DNA from: DATKMG01 sp035541995 | Lineage (GTDB): Bacteria; Acidobacteriota; Terriglobia; Versatilivoradales; Versatilivoraceae | Length of the DNA: 18,154 nt | Assembly: GCA_035541995.1 (NCBI GenBank) | Contig: DATKMG010000675.1 | Location: 1-18,154, forward strand | Direction: 5' to 3' | Shown here: one piece after another, positions 14,875-18,154 of the stretch | How positions within the stretch are numbered: the stretch's first letter is position 1 | How the letters are laid out: every line of letters starts with the position of its first letter | The notes under the pieces: model-generated | Told to the model about the DNA's origin: nothing | Database searches by the model: none | Seen by the model: the letters and a program-made list of their open reading frames with translations, nothing else | Program-made: the position numbers and the translations under genes

Positions 14875-15210
14875 CGAGGTAGATGACAATTAACCTATTG
14901 TTAACAAGAATGACAAACTATATTCATATTACCTTCTTAAACTTCCCCGCCTGTGACCATTTGGGGTGGCCGCTTAGAACCTTACGTCAGTCTGTTGGAA
15001 AAAACCTGCCATTCCTGGGGAATAGAAAGCTTTCATGAAAATGCGGGTTTGGTAGCCACGCCGACCGCGCTGTTTGCGGGAAGCGTGGGCTTCTGGCGGT
15101 GAAAAACCCACGGCTCGCAAAGTGCGCTCACCGTATTTACCATTGCCATTTTCATCCGCGGTGGTGAACTAAAAAAGCTCATGTGACACTTCTCATATAT
15201 TGTGGGCTTC

Positions 15211-15501
15211 TTAGCGGAGAGGATGGTTTGTCTTTGACATGCCTTTAGATGCCGTTTTTGTGAGCACGGGCCTCAGTCCTTTTATGCCCACCATCTGATG
15301 ACCCGTTTCTTTGTGTTGCGTGGCGATTTGCGGCAAAGCGGCCTGTCTATTCAATAGGAAGTTGGAGGCTAGCAGACTCCACAGCAACTTGGCTTCAAAG
15401 CGCAGGGGGGGGTGCGTTCACAGCGGAACATCTGAATGCAGTTTGGAAATCGCCACCTCGATCCGGTTGTGACCTGTATTCAGCCGTCCTGCAGGCTCAC
15501 G
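15211..15501 (-). pseudogene. Unidentified protein-coding remnant, one internal stop
   Basis: The minus strand frame reads GRLNTGHNRIEVAISKLHSD then VPL, a TGA (15420-15418), THPPLRFEAKLLWSLLASNF, LLNRQAALPQIATQHKETGH, QMVGIKGLRPVLTKTASKG, and ends at TAA 15211-15213. Apart from the single TGA (CGA to TGA would restore Arg) the frame is open for 96 codons and its composition is protein-like. No start codon is found at its 5' end, where TAG lies at 15502-15504. The NRIEVAISKL ... RFEAKLLWSLLASNFLL pattern faintly recalls the C-terminal region of some DDE transposases, but I cannot name a family. Confidence 0.4.
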
Positions 15502-15653
15502 CTACTGACCCGGCTCCTTAGCGAACCGCAGGCTTTGGACTTTTGATGGAAACCTCCATCTCTCGCCAAATGTGTACAGGGTGACGGCCCAGAGGGGAAT
15601 GCATGGGAGTTTTGATGCTCTCTTATTACTCTAGAATCGAAGGGGGACTTGAG

Positions 15654-18154
15654 ATGTTTGGAATCTTAAGAGGAAAGACGTGCAAAGGCCTATTGTCGAT
15701 CGGCATGCTTATGGCCATTGTCGGATCCTGCTTCGCTCAATCTCCAGCAACAGGCACTCTGAAAGGGATTGTGACGGACAGCACGAATGCACGAATTGCT
15801 GATGTTGAAGTCACTATTCTCGACAGTGCAACGGGGTTTACCAAGACGGTAAAGACCGACAGTTCGGGCCAGTGGACCATAAACGAGGTTCCGTCTGGCA
15901 CATACTATGTGACATTGAATCGAGAGGGTTTTGCCCAAGCTGCGCTGGAAGGCATTGTCGTGCCGGTTACGACGTCTGAGCCATTGATGACGACACTAGA
16001 GGTTGCCGGAATAAAGAGCACTGCGGATGTTTTCGCTGACGCGGAACAACTTCATTTGGAGACCGCTGAAGTTGGAAAAAGTGCCTTTGCGCATGACCTG
16101 GTGAATCTGACGTCGTCCACGCGCAGTTTTACCGGTGTCATGACCGGGATGGCCGGTGTCAGCACGGACATTTCAAAATCCCTGGTCAATACCAATGGAA
16201 ATCAGTCTCCCTCAGTCAACGGAGCGAGGACAACCAGCACCAGTTTGCAATTTAATGGGATAGATTCCACGAATTTGAGCTCGGGTACTGGCTCCATGGA
16301 CGACAACATTGCGCCGGCGGTCGATTTTCTGCGGGAAGTGCGGGTTCAAACCAGCATGTATGATGCTGCGGTAGGCCGTTCCGGCGGAGGGAATGTGATG
16401 CTTTTTACGCAGAGCGGCACAGACAAATACCATGGTTCCGCGTATTGGTTTGGTCAAAATGAGGTTCTCAACGCTAATGAGTATTTTCTTAATAGCGAGG
16501 GGATCAAGCGACCTATCGGCCGGAGAAACGAAGGCGGATTCACCCTGGGCGGGCCGGTCCCCGTTTCAGGCTGGAAAGATAAAATAAAGTTCTTCGGGGG
16601 CTATCAAAAAACAAGCGCCGACACCGCCTATGTTCCGACGGCGAGGAGTCTGACCCAGATACCCACTTTTCTCGGCTTAATCAAGGGGGCAAGAACCGAG
16701 CAATCTGTTCGTGACGCCATTGTGACCGAATCGGTTCAGGAAGGAAATCCCACATTTGCCCAGCAATGGCTTGCCAATGCGATATATTCAGAGGTCCCTG
16801 TCTCTCCCATTGCCCTGCAGATTCTTAATTTGCGAAATCCAGTCACAGGCGATTATTGGATTCCCTCCCCGCGAACAACGGATCTCACTTCTAGATGCAA
16901 TAATCCCTATGGGACCTACATTCGCGGCCTTTGCGATGACGGTACGATCTCCAATAAAGGTCAAGAAGGAGTCCCCGTTAATAGCAGCTTGGTACAAGGC
17001 CAAAATGGGAATTTCCGCCTGCCCTTTGCGCAGGAAAGAATTATATCTCCGGCAACCTTCGATCAGGGGCAGTATACGGCAAGGGTCGATTATCAAATGA
17101 CACCAACAAGCTTTCTTGCCGCCAATTATTTCTTTGCGGATTTTCCAACCGTAGATCCCTTTACGGACCCCAACAGCCAGGCGTCCCCCGTCAGCGTGAA
17201 AAGACTGAATCGAGGCCGAGTTGCCTCTGTCACGTATCAGAAACTGATTGGGTCCGCCTTTATGAATGAAGCACGTGTGGGAATGTTCGCCTTGAGAAAT
17301 ACCCGTCAATTGGACGACCCCTTTCTGGATCCCATGTATACCAATGCCTATGCCGGAATCAATAACCCCGCCACCTTTTTTGACAATGGGCCTGGCGCCA
17401 ACAGATTGGGTCGGTTTTATTTCACCAACAACATTTCCCATCTATCGTTTGGAGCCTCCAACGATGCTTACAACAAGCGGGAGTTGAACAGCTACAGCCT
17501 TGCCGATAATGCCAGCTGGATCACAGGAGCTCATCATTTCAAGTTCGGCGGGGAGTTCAAACTCCATTATTACAATACTAATCTTCCGGAGCAGCAGGGC
17601 ACCGATTTCAAATTCGATAGCATGTTTCAATTTGTGATTGGAAAAGCCACAGAAGCGACGACCCGTTTTGGAGTTACCGACAAACACTTCACCATGCGGG
17701 ATGTGGGTTATTACCTGGCGGACGACTGGAAGGTGACCTCTAATCTCACTTTGAATTTGGGAGTGCGCTGGGATCTTTTCGGGTCTCCAGAAGAACGGGA
17801 TGGGCGAATCGCGAATTTCGATATGGAGAAGTTGAAGGATCCGAACAATCCGTTGAGCGCCATAGTGGTTGCCAGCAATGCGACCGATACCGGTTTTGCG
17901 GCTATCGACCAATCGCTCGCCGTCACGGCGCGTGCCTCAACCAAAAGCACCCTTCGGGGACAAGACCTCAATAACTTCGCGCCACGGTTCGGATTTGCCT
18001 ATGCCCCTTTGGGCCAACAAAAATTCGTCATTCGCGGGGGATATGGCTTTTTTTATGACCGCCCCTCAGCAGCCTTTATTAATACCATTTACAAAAATTA
18101 TCCCTTTATGCACCAAATCAAGGTAGCTGGACCCCACGGAATGGTGCCCGTTGA
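15654..18154 (+). CDS. Oar-like TonB-dependent outer-membrane receptor (3' end beyond window)
   Basis: ATG 15654 has the SD AGGGGG (15641-15646), and the frame stays open for 833 codons to the window edge. The signal peptide is GLLSIGMLMAIVGSCFA, with cleavage before QSPATG. Residues of about 27-105 (GTLKGIVTDSTNARIADVEV, TDSSGQWTINEVPSGTYYV) form a carboxypeptidase-regulatory-like Ig domain. A plug-like region follows (SPSVNGARTTSTSLQFNGID, then YDAAVGRSGGGNVMLFTQSG). Beta-barrel strands then appear, such as GYYLADDWKVTSNLTLNLGV followed by RWDLF and FAPRFGFAYAP. Oar-like receptors of Acidobacteriota are about 1,000-1,200 residues, so roughly 200-350 are missing beyond the edge. They probably import large or plant-derived substrates; the ligand is unknown. 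No SusD-like partner is visible. A clear promoter was not found in the region upstream. Confidence 0.92.
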   Translation, partial: MFGILRGKTCKGLLSIGMLMAIVGSCFAQSPATGTLKGIVTDSTNARIADVEVTILDSATGFTKTVKTDSSGQWTINEVPSGTYYVTLNREGFAQAALEGIVVPVTTSEPLMTTLEVAGIKSTADVFADAEQLHLETAEVGKSAFAHDLVNLTSSTRSFTGVMTGMAGVSTDISKSLVNTNGNQSPSVNGARTTSTSLQFNGIDSTNLSSGTGSMDDNIAPAVDFLREVRVQTSMYDAAVGRSGGGNVMLFTQSGTDKYHGSAYWFGQNEVLNANEYFLNSEGIKRPIGRRNEGGFTLGGPVPVSGWKDKIKFFGGYQKTSADTAYVPTARSLTQIPTFLGLIKGARTEQSVRDAIVTESVQEGNPTFAQQWLANAIYSEVPVSPIALQILNLRNPVTGDYWIPSPRTTDLTSRCNNPYGTYIRGLCDDGTISNKGQEGVPVNSSLVQGQNGNFRLPFAQERIISPATFDQGQYTARVDYQMTPTSFLAANYFFADFPTVDPFTDPNSQASPVSVKRLNRGRVASVTYQKLIGSAFMNEARVGMFALRNTRQLDDPFLDPMYTNAYAGINNPATFFDNGPGANRLGRFYFTNNISHLSFGASNDAYNKRELNSYSLADNASWITGAHHFKFGGEFKLHYYNTNLPEQQGTDFKFDSMFQFVIGKATEATTRFGVTDKHFTMRDVGYYLADDWKVTSNLTLNLGVRWDLFGSPEERDGRIANFDMEKLKDPNNPLSAIVVASNATDTGFAAIDQSLAVTARASTKSTLRGQDLNNFAPRFGFAYAPLGQQKFVIRGGYGFFYDRPSAAFINTIYKNYPFMHQIKVAGPHGMVPV

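Larger units (their letters stand above)
14236..15653. other. Long non-coding region between the LRR gene and the TonB-receptor gene
   Basis: About 1.4 kb between divergent genes. It contains the minus-strand c-di-GMP-I riboswitch and its roughly 300-nt leader to the LRR gene, a + strand hairpin and terminator near 14794-14874, an unidentified coding remnant at 15211-15501 (-), a GATGGA-AACC-TCCATC hairpin at 15545-15560, and the ribosome-binding site of the receptor gene. A 64-codon open stretch at 14974-15168 (-) has no start codon near its beginning and no recognisable content. Confidence 0.6.

Noticed and set aside
14974..15168. 64-codon minus open stretch (ADENGNGKYGERTLRAV...)
   Set aside because: There is no start codon near its 5' end and no family match; a frame of this length can occur by chance.
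15612..15637. TTGATG / TAGAAT as a promoter for the TonB-receptor gene
   Set aside because: The spacer is only 14 bp, too short for a sigma-70 promoter.
16788..17912. Long minus-strand open frames of 217 and 156 codons
   Set aside because: They are shadows of the TonB-receptor gene, which is open and domain-rich on the + strand.
1..18154. CRISPR array, tRNA or rRNA gene, phage or defence system
   Set aside because: No direct-repeat/spacer pattern, cloverleaf, rRNA sequence or defence/phage protein motif was seen. The 72-bp repeats at 12928-13863 code for LRRs.

Overview
The window looks like a piece of an Acidobacteriota chromosome, probably from the Solibacter/Bryobacter side. This is inferred from family content, with no database search. 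The pointers are a very large two-module FtsX/MacB permease of the acidobacterial ADOP type, an Oar-like TonB-dependent receptor with an N-terminal carboxypeptidase-regulatory domain, and a large secreted LRR/BACON protein. Base composition is moderate in GC, and much of the window is decaying or non-coding.

Left part (1-1670): a graveyard of gene remnants. A VirB10/TrbI-like C-terminus is broken by a 4-bp tandem duplication. A prenyltransferase/squalene-cyclase-like N-terminal piece (+) abuts an internal piece of a WecA/MraY-type sugar-phosphate transferase (-). A small intact zinc-ribbon-like ORF follows.

1823-4179: an intact divergent pair, a retinol-saturase/phytoene-desaturase-like FAD oxidoreductase (-) and a TetR regulator (+). 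The 110-bp gap between them carries two copies of a 21-bp palindrome (AATGTTG-N7-CAACATT type), the likely operator of the TetR protein.

4200-9640: a degenerate permease C-terminus (+), a 35-bp remnant of a methyltransferase tail (-), an intact ADOP permease (-), a non-coding stretch with a perfect 18-bp palindrome, and two intact but different SAM-dependent methyltransferases (-).

9816-14235: a decapitated SpoIIE/PP2C-type phosphatase remnant (+) converges on a secreted protein of about 1,227 residues (-). That protein has 13 LRRs, an InlB-like repeat, two BACON-like domains and two copies of a C-terminal module of about 230-250 residues.

14236-15653: long non-coding region. The most notable element in the window lies here: a very well matched cyclic-di-GMP-I (GEMM) riboswitch on the minus strand, about 300 nt upstream of the LRR/BACON gene and pointing toward it. 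This implies that the second messenger controls a surface or secreted protein. The region also holds a + strand nested hairpin with an intrinsic terminator and an unidentified coding remnant (-).

15654-18154: the first 833 codons of an Oar-like TonB-dependent receptor (+), cut by the window end.

What is seen directly: reading frames, motifs, repeats, palindromes and hairpins. What is inferred: the organism, operator function, the regulatory target of the riboswitch, and how the remnants arose.
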